Numbered from the stretch's first letter, positions 27,811 through 36,045 are shown. The stretch: 64,000 bases of DNA from G965261475 sp965261475 [NCBI: bacterium] (GCA_965261475.1 OZ253454.1:1302001-1366000), one strand, 5' to 3'. The notes: a model not told the origin generated them from the sequence alone. Translations and numbers: made by a program.

Positions 27811-28269
27811 ATGTTTACTATCTCTCTCATAGATATTCAAATACCACAAAATGCTGGGAATATAGCAAGACTTTGCGCTGGAAGTAAAATGCATTTGCAC
27901 CTCGTAGGAGACTTAGGTTTTCGTCTTACCAACAAAAATTTTCAAAGAGCAGGATTAGATTATTGGCAATTTGTTACTTGGGAATACTTTGCAGACAAGC
28001 ACAAGTATTGGCAAAAATTAGTCCAAGAAAAATTCTACTTGTTTTCTACCAAAGCACAGCAATCTTATCATAAACTACCTTTTCAAAAAAATGATTACCT
28101 AGTATTTGGCAGTGAAACAAAAGGGCTAACAAAAACATGGACCGAAAAATACCAAAAACATTGCTACACTATTCCTATTTTAGAGAAAAAAATTCGTAGC
28201 TATAACTTAGCTAATTCTGTAGCAATTGTAGCATTTGAGGGACTCAAACAGCTAGGAAAATTTTCTTAA
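27811..28269 (+). CDS. trmL: tRNA (cytidine/uridine-2'-O)-ribosyl methyltransferase TrmL
   Basis: A SPOUT-fold methyltransferase that modifies the wobble base 34 of certain leucine tRNAs. Motifs: IDIQIPQNAGNIARLCAG near the N-terminus, VFGSETKGL (motif 2) and IRSYNLANSVAIVAFEGLKQL (motif 3). At 152 residues it is normal. The usual IP....RSLNLSN signature appears as KKIRSYNLANS. It is followed by 141 bases of AT-rich DNA with inverted repeats, then a BMP gene. Confidence 0.93.
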   Translation: MFTISLIDIQIPQNAGNIARLCAGSKMHLHLVGDLGFRLTNKNFQRAGLDYWQFVTWEYFADKHKYWQKLVQEKFYLFSTKAQQSYHKLPFQKNDYLVFGSETKGLTKTWTEKYQKHCYTIPILEKKIRSYNLANSVAIVAFEGLKQLGKFS

Positions 28270-28302
28270 AAAAAAGCCAAATAATTTAATTCAAAAATAA
28301 TA

Positions 28303-28366
28303 ATATTTAAGATTGGAAATAATAATTTTTTATGTAAAAATCTTAAATATATTGAGATTTAAATCT
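28303..28366 (+). promoter_or_regulatory. Cluster of inverted repeats upstream of the first BMP gene
   Basis: ATATTTAAGATT (28303-28314) and AATCTTAAATAT (28339-28350) form a perfect 12-base inverted repeat, and AGATTTAAATCT (28355-28366) is a perfect 12-base palindrome built on the same AAGATT/AATCTT half-site. The cluster lies 45-108 bases before the ATG at 28411. Repeated half-sites suggest operators for a dimeric regulator. The sequence is nearly all A/T, which raises the chance of coincidence. Confidence 0.45.
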
Positions 28367-28410
28367 TGATATTTTTTCACCTTAAATTTAATTTAACCTT
28401 AGTATAAATT

Positions 28411-29490
28411 ATGATGCTAACCAAATTAACCAAGATAATCTTGGCTGTCATAGTTGTTGTTTTCTTAGGTGTAACAAGCCTTAGTGCTCAAGTTACAAAA
28501 GTTGGTTTTGTATATGTAGGACCTATCGGAGATCACGGTTGGACCTACAGACATCATGTAGGATTGCAAGCCATAGAAAAGGCTTTTGGGGATACTGTAA
28601 AAACCAGTTATATTGAAAAAGTGCAAGAAGGAGCAGACTCTGTGCGTGTTATTCGTCAATTAGCTGCTAGTGGACACGATTTAATTTTTACTACTTCTTT
28701 TGGATTTATGAATCCTACGCTAAGAGTAGCTAAAGATTTTCCAAAAGCAAAATTTGAACATGCTACAGGCTACAAAACAGCTAACAACCTCAGCGTTTAC
28801 AACTCTAGGTTTTACGAAGCTAGGTATTTAACTGGTCTGATAGCAGGTAAAATGACTAAAACAAATAAACTAGGCTATGTAGCTTCTTTTCCTATTCCTG
28901 AAGTAATTCGGGGCATTAACTCTGCTATTTTAGGAGCAAGAAAGGTTAACCCTAAAGCTGAGATTCGTGTAATTTGGGTTAGCTCTTGGTATGATCCAGG
29001 TAAAGAATCAGACGCCGCACAAGCTCTAATTGACCAAGGAGTAGATATTATTCTGCAGCACACAGATAGCCCCGCTCCTTGTCAAACAGCAGAGAAAAAA
29101 GGTGTTTATTGTTTTGGACAAGCATCTGATAATTCTCATTTTGCTCCCAAAGCACACCTAACGGCTATCATAGATAATTGGGACGATTATTATGTGCAAA
29201 GAGTCAAAGATGTCAAATCTGGGACTTGGAAATCACAAAATATATGGTATGGTTTGAAAGAAGGAATAGTAAAATTATCTAGCTATAGTAAAGATGTTCC
29301 GACTAATGTCCGTGCTTTGGTAGAAAAAACAAGAAAAAATATTATTGCTGGTAGGGATCACCCTTTCACTGGCAAAATTCTAGCTCAAAACGGAAAAATA
29401 CTTTACAAGAAAGGACAAATCATTCCTGATAAAGATCTTGCAAGAATGAATTTTTATGTCAAAGGCGTAATAGGTAAAATACCTCAGTAA
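28411..29490 (+). CDS. BMP-family ABC transporter substrate-binding protein (first copy)
   Basis: A periplasmic binding protein of the basic membrane protein/Med family, which usually captures nucleosides, purines or related compounds for ABC uptake. A signal peptide (about residues 1-26, ending SLSA) precedes GFVYVGPIGDHGWTYRHHVGL, the family's DxGW-type motif, and SFPIPEVIRGINSAILGARKVNP, typical of proteobacterial BMP proteins. There is no lipobox, so it is probably soluble. The ligand cannot be read from sequence. Matching permeases lie at 48.2-50.2 kb; no matching ATPase is in the window. Confidence 0.88.
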   Translation: MMLTKLTKIILAVIVVVFLGVTSLSAQVTKVGFVYVGPIGDHGWTYRHHVGLQAIEKAFGDTVKTSYIEKVQEGADSVRVIRQLAASGHDLIFTTSFGFMNPTLRVAKDFPKAKFEHATGYKTANNLSVYNSRFYEARYLTGLIAGKMTKTNKLGYVASFPIPEVIRGINSAILGARKVNPKAEIRVIWVSSWYDPGKESDAAQALIDQGVDIILQHTDSPAPCQTAEKKGVYCFGQASDNSHFAPKAHLTAIIDNWDDYYVQRVKDVKSGTWKSQNIWYGLKEGIVKLSSYSKDVPTNVRALVEKTRKNIIAGRDHPFTGKILAQNGKILYKKGQIIPDKDLARMNFYVKGVIGKIPQ

Positions 29491-29559
29491 AGTATTTATT
29501 TAGATCTTTTGAATGAACTGTTAGCTCAAAACAGCGAAAAAATAGTTAGTAGCATAGTA

Positions 29560-29587
29560 TTGACAACTTTGACTCAAAGCTGATAAT
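29560..29587 (+). promoter_or_regulatory. Strong putative promoter of the second BMP gene
   Basis: TTGACA (29560-29565, perfect -35) and GATAAT (29582-29587, five of six) are separated by 16 bases. This is among the best sigma-70 matches seen in the window. The predicted start near 29594 leaves a leader of about 225 nt before the ATG at 29819, which indicates post-initiation control. Confidence 0.7.
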
Positions 29588-29602
29588 AACTATCTTGCCT
29601 TC

Positions 29603-29738
29603 TATTTTTGATTTACACTATAGTTGCTTTGCAGTGTTTGGAATAACAGCAAATCATTCGAAAGATCTATTTATGACTTTTAGCTTTTTAATATTTTGTA
29701 ACATCAAAAATAAGCCTTGTATTAAGGTAAATTTTGAT
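29603..29738 (+). ncRNA. Structured 5' leader RNA of the second BMP gene (riboswitch-like, unassigned)
   Basis: Bases 29603-29617 pair with 29697-29712 to give a 15-bp stem with one bulged C (TATTTTTGAT-TTACA against TGTAA-C-ATCAAAAATA), enclosing about 79 nt. The 3' strand of this stem (ATCAAAA, 29703-29709) can instead pair with TTTTGAT at 29732-29738 around a small CCTT/AAGG hairpin, so two mutually exclusive folds exist. A further TAACAG/CTGTTA hairpin is at 29780-29799. It does not match the core sequences of the TPP, FMN, purine, SAM or preQ1 classes as I know them. The 328-base gap holds no convincing gene. Confidence 0.45.
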
Positions 29739-29818
29739 GAGGGTGATAAATTTTATTTGCTTTTTTTGTTAAAACATAGTAACAGGTAAGTATCTGTTAT
29801 TCCTTTAATTTTTATAAA

Positions 29819-30865
29819 ATGAAAAAGTCTTATTTAGTATATGTATTATTTTTACTACTAGTTATTTTTGCTAGTTGTACCAAAAAATCTGTGGAAAAAC
29901 CTATGGAAGAATCTATGGAAGAATCTAGTTCAACTAGTTTTGCTCCTGCTGTTATTTTTGATATGGGAGGAAAATTTGATAAATCTTTTAACCAATCAGC
30001 TTACAACGGTGCAGAAAGATTTAAATCAGAAACTGGTATCCAATACAAAGAGTTTGAGATTACCAATCCATCACAAAGAGAACAAGCCGTAAGAAAAATG
30101 GCGGAAAAGAAAAGCGATCTCATCATTGGTATAGGTTTCGGTCAAGCAGATGCTATAGACAAGGTTGCTAGAGAAAACCCAGATTTAAAGTTTGTTATTA
30201 TAGACTCAGTGGTCAACCAGCCTAACGTACAATCTGTAATTTTTAAAGAGCAGGAGGGCTCTTTTTTAGTAGGAATGTTAGCTGCCCTAAATTCTCAGAC
30301 CAATGCTATTAGTTTTATAGGAGGTATGGATATTCCTCTCATTAGAGCGTTTGCTTGCGGTTTTGAGCAGGGCGCAAAACATGTTAATGCTGAAATCAAA
30401 GTTATTCAAAATATGACTGGCAATGATCCATCTGCGTGGAATAATCCTAGTAAAGGTGCAGAACTTGCTAAATCTCAATTTGAAAAAGGTTCAGATATAG
30501 TTTTTGCTGCTGCTGGCGCTACAGGTAGTGGAGTCTATCAAGCCGCTAAAGATAGCGGAAAATTCGCAATAGGTGTGGATAGCAATCAGAATTATTTGCA
30601 CCCAGGAACTATGCTTTCTTCTATGGTTAAAAAAGTAGATGTGGCAGTTTATCAAGCTATGAAAGCAGCTCAAGATGGCTCTTGGAAAAGTGGTATTAGA
30701 GTGCTTGGTTTAAAAGAGAAAGGAGTAGATTGGGCTTTAGATGAGCACAATGCCCCTTTAGTTTCTGATGAAATAATACAGAAAATATCTCAAGCTAAGC
30801 AAGATATCATTGACGGTAAAATTACCGTAGTAGATTATAGAGCTAATAATACTTGTAGTTATTAG
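29819..30865 (+). CDS. BMP-family lipoprotein, ABC transporter substrate-binding (second copy)
   Basis: A BMP/Med-type binding lipoprotein. The lipobox FASC places the lipidated cysteine at residue 20. A short acidic linker made of VEKP-MEES-MEES repeats follows, encoded by 12-base tandem repeats. The binding domain has FDMGGKFDKSFNQSAYNGA, IGIGFGQADAI, GSFLVGMLAAL and FAAAGATGSGVYQAA, the pattern of BmpA/TmpC purine-nucleoside receptors. It is clearly distinct in sequence from the first copy, so the two probably have different ligands or origins. A strong terminator follows. Confidence 0.9.
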   Translation: MKKSYLVYVLFLLLVIFASCTKKSVEKPMEESMEESSSTSFAPAVIFDMGGKFDKSFNQSAYNGAERFKSETGIQYKEFEITNPSQREQAVRKMAEKKSDLIIGIGFGQADAIDKVARENPDLKFVIIDSVVNQPNVQSVIFKEQEGSFLVGMLAALNSQTNAISFIGGMDIPLIRAFACGFEQGAKHVNAEIKVIQNMTGNDPSAWNNPSKGAELAKSQFEKGSDIVFAAAGATGSGVYQAAKDSGKFAIGVDSNQNYLHPGTMLSSMVKKVDVAVYQAMKAAQDGSWKSGIRVLGLKEKGVDWALDEHNAPLVSDEIIQKISQAKQDIIDGKITVVDYRANNTCSY

Positions 30866-30878
30866 TTAGCAAACATAT

Positions 30879-30905
30879 AGAGGAGTTAGGTTAACTCCTC
30901 TTTTA
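30879..30905 (+). terminator. Rho-independent terminator after the second BMP gene
   Basis: AGAGGAGTTA (30879-30888) and TAACTCCTCT (30892-30901) form a perfect 10-bp stem with a GGT loop, followed by a short T-rich run. It separates the BMP gene from rpmF, which starts about 20 bases later. Confidence 0.75.
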
Positions 30906-30924
30906 ATTTAAATCAAAAATCTCA

Positions 30925-31098
30925 ATGGCAGTTCCAAAAAGAAGAAAATCACACAGCACTACTAGACAAGGCAGAAATCACAAAAAAATAATTTTTCCTA
31001 CTCTCAGTATTTGTCCTCATTGCAAAAACAAAAAACTTCCGCATGTGGTTTGCGTTTCCTGTGGCTACTATAAAGGACAGGAAATAATCAAGGCTTAA
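30925..31098 (+). CDS. rpmF: Ribosomal protein bL32
   Basis: A 57-residue protein of the large ribosomal subunit. It begins MAVPKRRKSHSTTRQGRNH, as bL32 does, and keeps the four zinc-ligand cysteines (CPHC and CVSC). It heads the conserved rpmF-plsX-fab cluster, with a 12-base gap to plsX. The usual upstream yceD is missing; a terminator and BMP gene are there instead. Confidence 0.96.
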   Translation: MAVPKRRKSHSTTRQGRNHKKIIFPTLSICPHCKNKKLPHVVCVSCGYYKGQEIIKA

Positions 31099-31110
31099 CT
31101 CTCTACTTGT

Positions 31111-32127
31111 ATGATCGCTCTAGATGCTATGGGTGGAGATTTTTCACCACAAATTCCAATACAGGCAGCCGTGCGGTGCGTACAAAAGCATAAAATACCG
31201 ATTCTACTCCTAGGAGCTCAAAAGCTGCTAGAAAAAGGACTAGCAAGACACACCTACGATAAAAAATTTATTAAAATTTATAATACCGAAAATTCCATTA
31301 CTATGGAAGATTCTGTAATTCAATCTTTAAGAAAAAAAGAATCATCTTTGTACCAAGCATTTGTTTTACACAAGGCAGGTGAAGCAAAAGGCGTAGTTAG
31401 TGCTGGCAACTCTGGTGCTTTTCTAGCTATAGGTAAGTATATTTTACGCTCTATAGAAGGCATTGATAGACCCTGTATTGGTGCTGTAATGCCTCATTGT
31501 AACGGAAAATTTGTTTTTTTAGATGTAGGTGCCAACATCAATTGTAATGCCAAAGATTTATTACAATTTTCTATTCTAGGTGCTATTTATGCTGAAGAAT
31601 TTTTAAAAATACCTAGACCCAAGATTGGACTTTTGAACATAGGAGGTGAAAAGGGAAAAGGCAGTAGTTTGGTGAAAGCAAGTTACCGCTTAATAGAAGC
31701 GTCATCTCTAAACTTTATAGGCAATATAGAAGGAAAAGAAATTTTTTTAGGAAAGACAGATGTTGTAGTTTCTGATGGTTTATCAGGGAATATTTTTTTG
31801 AAAGCTGCAGAAGGCGGAGTTTTATTGTTTCAAAAAACTATTAAAAAACAACTCTACAAAAGTTGGCGGGGTAAGCTAGGAGCTTTGTGGTTAAAAAAAG
31901 ACTTCGATGCCATTAAAAAAAAAATAGATTACGCAGAATATGGCGGAGCACCTTTGTTAGGGGTCAATGGAGTAGCTATAGTTTGTCACGGCTCTTCGAG
32001 CATTGATGCCATTGTCTTCGCCATTCGTTATGCACAATGGGCTGCTGATTGTAAATATGTAGAAAAAGTTTCTCAAAAACTAAAAACAATAAATCTCAAA
32101 TCTAGTTTAGAATCTCAAATAGATTAA
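31111..32127 (+). CDS. plsX: Phosphate acyltransferase PlsX
   Basis: Makes acyl-phosphate from acyl-ACP for phospholipid synthesis. Recognised from the N-terminal IALDAMGGDFSPQIPIQAA, the VSAGNSGAFLAIG loop, GEKGKGSSLVKASY and the C-terminal YGGAPLLGVNGVAIVCHGSS. At 338 residues it is normal. It is followed directly by fabD; the fabH gene that usually sits between them is absent. Confidence 0.97.
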   Translation: MIALDAMGGDFSPQIPIQAAVRCVQKHKIPILLLGAQKLLEKGLARHTYDKKFIKIYNTENSITMEDSVIQSLRKKESSLYQAFVLHKAGEAKGVVSAGNSGAFLAIGKYILRSIEGIDRPCIGAVMPHCNGKFVFLDVGANINCNAKDLLQFSILGAIYAEEFLKIPRPKIGLLNIGGEKGKGSSLVKASYRLIEASSLNFIGNIEGKEIFLGKTDVVVSDGLSGNIFLKAAEGGVLLFQKTIKKQLYKSWRGKLGALWLKKDFDAIKKKIDYAEYGGAPLLGVNGVAIVCHGSSSIDAIVFAIRYAQWAADCKYVEKVSQKLKTINLKSSLESQID

Positions 32128-32136
32128 AAAATAATT

Positions 32137-33039
32137 ATGACTTATGCATTTGTTTTTGCTGGACAAGGTTCACAAAAATTAGCAATGGGTAAAAAGTTTC
32201 AGCAACACCCTATTTACAACGAAATTTTTGCTAAAGCAAACAAAGCTCTAGGTTACAATTTACAAAAGATTTGTAACGAGGGACCAGCAGAAAAATTAAC
32301 TCTTTCCAAAAACGCACAGCCAGCTATTTTGAGCGTTGCTACCATAGCACATAGAATTTTTACATCTCATCACTCGGAAATTCGTCCTAGTTTTATGGCA
32401 GGGCATTCTTTAGGAGAATACAGTGCCCTAGTCGCAGCTAATGTCCTTGATTTTTCTGATGCAATAAAAATTGTTCATCGCAGAGGAGAGTTAATGCAGC
32501 AAGCAGTACCAGAAGGACTAGGAGCTATGGCTGCTATTTTTGGTAAAAAAGAACAAGATCTTTGCTTGTTATGCAAAGAAATTAGTACAAATGATAGCAA
32601 GGTCTCTCCTGCAAACTATAACTCTGACGGACAAATAGTAGTATCTGGGCACAAAACAGCGGTAACCAAACTACTAGCAAAAACAAAAGGAAAGCTTTTA
32701 CAAGTTAGCGCTCCCTTTCATTGCTCTCTAATGAGCCCCATAAAACAAAAATTTAGCGAATATTTAGCAGAATTTTCTATACAAAAGGCAAATATTCCAA
32801 TTATCAATAATGTCAATAACGAGATACAAAAAAGTAATTTTAAAAAAAGTTTATTACAACAAATAGATCACCCTGTACTCTGGAAAAGCGGAATCAAATT
32901 AATGATCTCAAAAGGAGTAACTAATTTTATAGAGCTTGGTGAAGGAGCAATACTGACTAGTCTTTGCAAAAAAATAAATAAAGAAGTTTTATGTAAAAAC
33001 ATAAATACACTAGAATCTATAATAGAATTTAAAAAATGA
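32137..33039 (+). CDS. fabD: Malonyl-CoA:ACP transacylase
   Basis: Loads malonyl groups onto ACP for fatty acid elongation. FAGQGSQKLAMGK at the N-terminus, the nucleophile motif GHSLGEYSALVAA (Ser91) and the catalytic histidine in SAPFHCSLM identify it. At 300 residues it is normal. Its stop overlaps the fabG start (ATGA), so the two are translationally coupled. Confidence 0.97.
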   Translation: MTYAFVFAGQGSQKLAMGKKFQQHPIYNEIFAKANKALGYNLQKICNEGPAEKLTLSKNAQPAILSVATIAHRIFTSHHSEIRPSFMAGHSLGEYSALVAANVLDFSDAIKIVHRRGELMQQAVPEGLGAMAAIFGKKEQDLCLLCKEISTNDSKVSPANYNSDGQIVVSGHKTAVTKLLAKTKGKLLQVSAPFHCSLMSPIKQKFSEYLAEFSIQKANIPIINNVNNEIQKSNFKKSLLQQIDHPVLWKSGIKLMISKGVTNFIELGEGAILTSLCKKINKEVLCKNINTLESIIEFKK

Positions 33040-33776
33040 TAAATTTAAAATCAAAAGTAGCATTTATCACAGGAGCTAATAAAGGAATTGGAAAAGCAAT
33101 TGCCCTCAAACTAGCAAAAACTGGATGTAATATCTCATTCCTTAACCAAGATCAAAATTCGGCGCAAAAAACTCAAAGAGAACTAGCAAATTTAGGCGTA
33201 GAGGCAATATTTACATGTGGTAGTATTTGTGATACCAAAGTAGTAGAACAAGCTGTCAAAAAAACTCAAGAAAAATTTTCTAAAATTGATTTTTTAATTA
33301 ATAATGCTGGTATTACACAAGATAACCTTTTAATTAGAATGACAGAAGAGCAGTGGGATCAAGTCCACAATGTCAATTTAAAAGGCTATTTTCTGATTAC
33401 TAAAATTATCGCAAAACACATGATGAAGGCTAGAAGTGGTAAAATTATCAATATAGGCTCAGTAGTAGGTCATACAGGTAACCCAGGACAAATTAATTAT
33501 GCTGCTAGCAAATCTGCTTTGGTAGGCTTTACCAAGTCCATCGCATTAGAATTAGCCACTAGAAACATTACATGCAACCTAGTATCTCCAGGCTTTATAA
33601 AAACAGATATGACGAATTTATTGAATGAAAAACAAAAAGAAGAAATTTTAAAAAAAATACCTTTGCAAAGAATAGGAGCTACAGCAGATATTGCTAATGG
33701 GGTGCTATTTTTGTGCTCTTCTATGTCAGATTATATTACTGGGACAACCTTACACATCAATGGCGGAATTTTTTAA
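33036..33776 (+). CDS. fabG: 3-oxoacyl-ACP reductase
   Basis: NADPH-dependent short-chain dehydrogenase that reduces 3-oxoacyl-ACP. The cofactor motif TGANKGIGKAIA is near residue 13, NNAG at 89-92, and the catalytic residues are Ser142, Tyr155 and Lys159 (YAASK). At 246 residues it is normal. An AT-rich hairpin at its stop codon is followed by T-runs and then a separate acpP promoter. Confidence 0.97.
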   Translation: MINLKSKVAFITGANKGIGKAIALKLAKTGCNISFLNQDQNSAQKTQRELANLGVEAIFTCGSICDTKVVEQAVKKTQEKFSKIDFLINNAGITQDNLLIRMTEEQWDQVHNVNLKGYFLITKIIAKHMMKARSGKIINIGSVVGHTGNPGQINYAASKSALVGFTKSIALELATRNITCNLVSPGFIKTDMTNLLNEKQKEEILKKIPLQRIGATADIANGVLFLCSSMSDYITGTTLHINGGIF

Positions 33777-33821
33777 AAATTCTATAGCTTTTTTAAATTT
33801 TTTTTTGTAACCTGATTTAAG

Positions 33822-33850
33822 GATACATTAACTGATAGATATTGTATAAT
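33822..33850 (+). promoter_or_regulatory. Putative acpP promoter
   Basis: A perfect -10 TATAAT (33845-33850) is preceded at 17 bases by GATACA (33822-33827), which keeps only the ACA half of the -35 consensus. It would give a leader of about 20 nt before the acpP ATG at 33876, letting ACP be made in excess of the enzymes encoded upstream. Confidence 0.55.
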
Positions 33851-33875
33851 AACATTTAAATTAACTAAAAAAGAT

Positions 33876-34103
33876 ATGAGTAAATTAGCAGATATAAAAA
33901 ACATTATTAGCGAGCAGTTAGGAGTTGAGGAAGATAAAATAACTCCAGAGTCTAAATTTATTGAAGATTTAGGAGCTGATTCTTTAGATATTGTAGAACT
34001 AGTAATGGCGTTTGAAGAAAAATTTAATATTGAGATCCCTGAAACAGAGGCTGAAAAAATTCAAACAGTGCAAGCTGTTTTAGATTATTTAGCAAAAAAA
34101 TAG
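33876..34103 (+). CDS. acpP: Acyl carrier protein
   Basis: A 75-residue acidic carrier of fatty-acyl intermediates. The phosphopantetheine attachment serine is Ser36 in [12 protein letters not shown], followed by the conserved [16 protein letters not shown]. It lies between fabG and fabF as usual, with its own probable promoter in the 99-base gap after fabG. Confidence 0.98.
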   Translation: MSKLADIKNIISEQLGVEEDKITPESKFIEDLGADSLDIVELVMAFEEKFNIEIPETEAEKIQTVQAVLDYLAKK

Positions 34104-34121
34104 ACTTTAATAATAGACACA

Positions 34122-35354
34122 ATGAAAAGAAAAGTTGTTGTCACAGGATTAGGAACAATCAATGCTTTAGGAAACAATGTATCTGATTGTTGGAGTAAGG
34201 CTTCAAAAGGAAAAGGAGGCATAGAGCTCATCACAAAGTTTGATGCGTCAGAATATAGAAGTCAAATGGCGGGAGAAGTCAAAAACTTTGACCCTCATAC
34301 CGCCATTACCAAGAAAGATCTAAAAAAACTAGGCACTTTTATTCAATACGCTCTTTGTTGCACTAAACAAGCACTCAGCGACGCTAACTTGACTATCACA
34401 GAAGACAACGCCCATGATACTGGTTGTTTGGTTGGTGTTGGAATCGGAGATCTAGACATTATTTACCACAATTCAGCCTTGATTTTAAAAGGCAAACAAA
34501 ATAGAATTTCCCCTTTCTTTATTCCTGCTACCCTTGCTAACATGGCATCTGGACAAGTTTCTATTTTTTTTGGTGCTAAGGGCTATAATTCCTCTGTAGT
34601 TTCTGCTTGCTCTTCTTCTAATCATTCCATTGGCGATGCTGCAGAAATTATCGCAAGAGGAGAAGCTGAAATAATGATTACAGGAGGCTCAGAAGCAACT
34701 ATCTGTCCTTTGGCTATTGGAGGATTTGCTGCGATGAAGGCACTATCTTCTAGAAACGACGCCCCTAGTACTGCTAGCAGACCTTATGATTTGGAAAGAG
34801 ATGGTTTTGTACTAGCAGAAGGTTGCGGAATTTTAATTTTAGAAAGCGAGGAATATGCAAAAAAAAGAGGTGCAAAAATTTATGCAGAAGTAACGGGATA
34901 TGGTGTGAGTGCCGATGCTCACCACATGACATCACCATCACAAGAAGGTCCTACTTATGCTATGCAAATGGCGTTGAACAAGGCAAAAATAAACCCAGAG
35001 CAAGTAGATTATATTAACGCCCACGGAACTTCTACTCCCTTAGGAGATGCCAATGAAATCCAAGCAATAAAGAATGTTTTTGGTAGTCATTCCAATAAAC
35101 TATCTATTAGCTCTACAAAATCTATGCACGGACACGCCCTAGGAGGTGCAGGTGGAATTGAATCTGTAATTACTATTAAAGCTATGCAAGAAAATTTAGT
35201 ACCCCCTACTATCAACATTGAAAATTTAGATCCACTTTGCAACCTAGATGTCACGCCAAACAAGGCAAAAGAAAGAAAGATCAATGTTGCTATGAGTAAT
35301 AGCTTTGGTTTTGGAGGCACAAACGCTACTTTGATTTTTGCAAAGCACAATTGA
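34122..35354 (+). CDS. fabF: 3-oxoacyl-ACP synthase II
   Basis: Condensing enzyme that elongates acyl-ACP. The thiolase-fold active site is present: Cys163 (VSACSSSNHSIGDAA), histidine in NAHGTSTPLGD and the second histidine in KSMHGHALGGAGG; the family more often has KSMTGH and ACATG at these places. At 410 residues it is normal. With fabH absent from the cluster, initiation must depend on a gene elsewhere or on other enzymes. Its stop lies in a hairpin shared with the yggS start. Confidence 0.97.
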   Translation: MKRKVVVTGLGTINALGNNVSDCWSKASKGKGGIELITKFDASEYRSQMAGEVKNFDPHTAITKKDLKKLGTFIQYALCCTKQALSDANLTITEDNAHDTGCLVGVGIGDLDIIYHNSALILKGKQNRISPFFIPATLANMASGQVSIFFGAKGYNSSVVSACSSSNHSIGDAAEIIARGEAEIMITGGSEATICPLAIGGFAAMKALSSRNDAPSTASRPYDLERDGFVLAEGCGILILESEEYAKKRGAKIYAEVTGYGVSADAHHMTSPSQEGPTYAMQMALNKAKINPEQVDYINAHGTSTPLGDANEIQAIKNVFGSHSNKLSISSTKSMHGHALGGAGGIESVITIKAMQENLVPPTINIENLDPLCNLDVTPNKAKERKINVAMSNSFGFGGTNATLIFAKHN

Positions 35355-35365
35355 TTAAATTGTGC
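35345..35365 (+). promoter_or_regulatory. Hairpin joining the fabF stop and the yggS start
   Basis: GCACAATT (35345-35352) and AATTGTGC (35358-35365) form a perfect 8-bp stem with a 5-base loop. The fabF TGA (35352-35354) lies at the top of the 5' arm and the yggS GTG (35362-35364) within the 3' arm. The start codon would be hidden unless ribosomes finishing fabF open the stem. Confidence 0.5.
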
Positions 35366-36042
35366 AAAATCTCAAAAAAAATTACCTATCTGTTATAGAA
35401 AAAATTCAATCGCACCCTGATTACAACCCTCAAATTCGGCTGATTGCAATTTCTAAATTCCAGCCAATTAGCAAGATGTTAGAGTTATTCGAATTAGGAC
35501 AAACTGTATTTGGAGAAAATAGACTGCAAGAAGCTAGAGAAAAAAAACCAAAACTTCCAGCAACAATAGATTTACATTTTGTTGGAGCTTTACAATCTAA
35601 CAAGGCTAAATATATTCCTGCTCTTTTTTCTACATTGCATTCTCTTTGTAGTTTACAAACTGCAAAAATTTTAAACAAAAATTGTCAAATAAATACTACA
35701 AAACTCAAAGTACTAATTCAAATGAATCTTTGCGATGAGCAACAAAAAAGCGGACTGCTAACCTACAATGAGCTAAAACAATTCGTAGCAGAAATTATCA
35801 ACCTTAACTCTTTGCAACTCTTAGGCTTGATGACAATACCAAACCCCAAACTACCTACTATCCAAATTGCAAAAATTTATAGACAACTTAAGGGATATCA
35901 AGAAAAAATAGCACAAGAATTTTCTTTGCAAGATTCCTTCGTTGAGCTTTCTATGGGTATGAGTTCTGATTATGAACTAGCAATATCTGAGGGGGCGACA
36001 ATGATTAGATTGGGAACAATACTTTTTGGTGAACGCCAATAA
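35362..36042 (+). CDS. yggS: PLP homeostasis protein (YggS/PROSC family)
   Basis: A pyridoxal-phosphate-binding TIM-barrel protein that balances B6 vitamers and amino/keto acids. The PLP lysine is in LIAISKFQP, followed by FGENRLQEA, the LQSNKAKYIP motif, and C-terminal SMGMSSDYELAISEGATMIRLGTILFG. At 226 residues it is normal. The start is GTG, 7 bases after fabF. A yggS gene behind fabF is unusual. Confidence 0.95.
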   Translation: MQNLKKNYLSVIEKIQSHPDYNPQIRLIAISKFQPISKMLELFELGQTVFGENRLQEAREKKPKLPATIDLHFVGALQSNKAKYIPALFSTLHSLCSLQTAKILNKNCQINTTKLKVLIQMNLCDEQQKSGLLTYNELKQFVAEIINLNSLQLLGLMTIPNPKLPTIQIAKIYRQLKGYQEKIAQEFSLQDSFVELSMGMSSDYELAISEGATMIRLGTILFGERQ

Positions 36043-36045
36043 AAA

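Noticed and set aside
29595-29789. 64-codon ORF between the two BMP genes
   Set aside because: No recognisable domain, and it lies over the predicted leader RNA whose stem arms explain the sequence better. Composition looks non-coding.
29590-29818. Known purine, TPP, FMN or preQ1 riboswitch
   Set aside because: None of their conserved loop sequences could be found by eye, so the leader is left unassigned.
29868-30092. ORF with a repeated K-N-L-W motif inside the second BMP gene
   Set aside because: It is another frame of the tandem-repeat linker and the lipoprotein gene; the repeat is a by-product.
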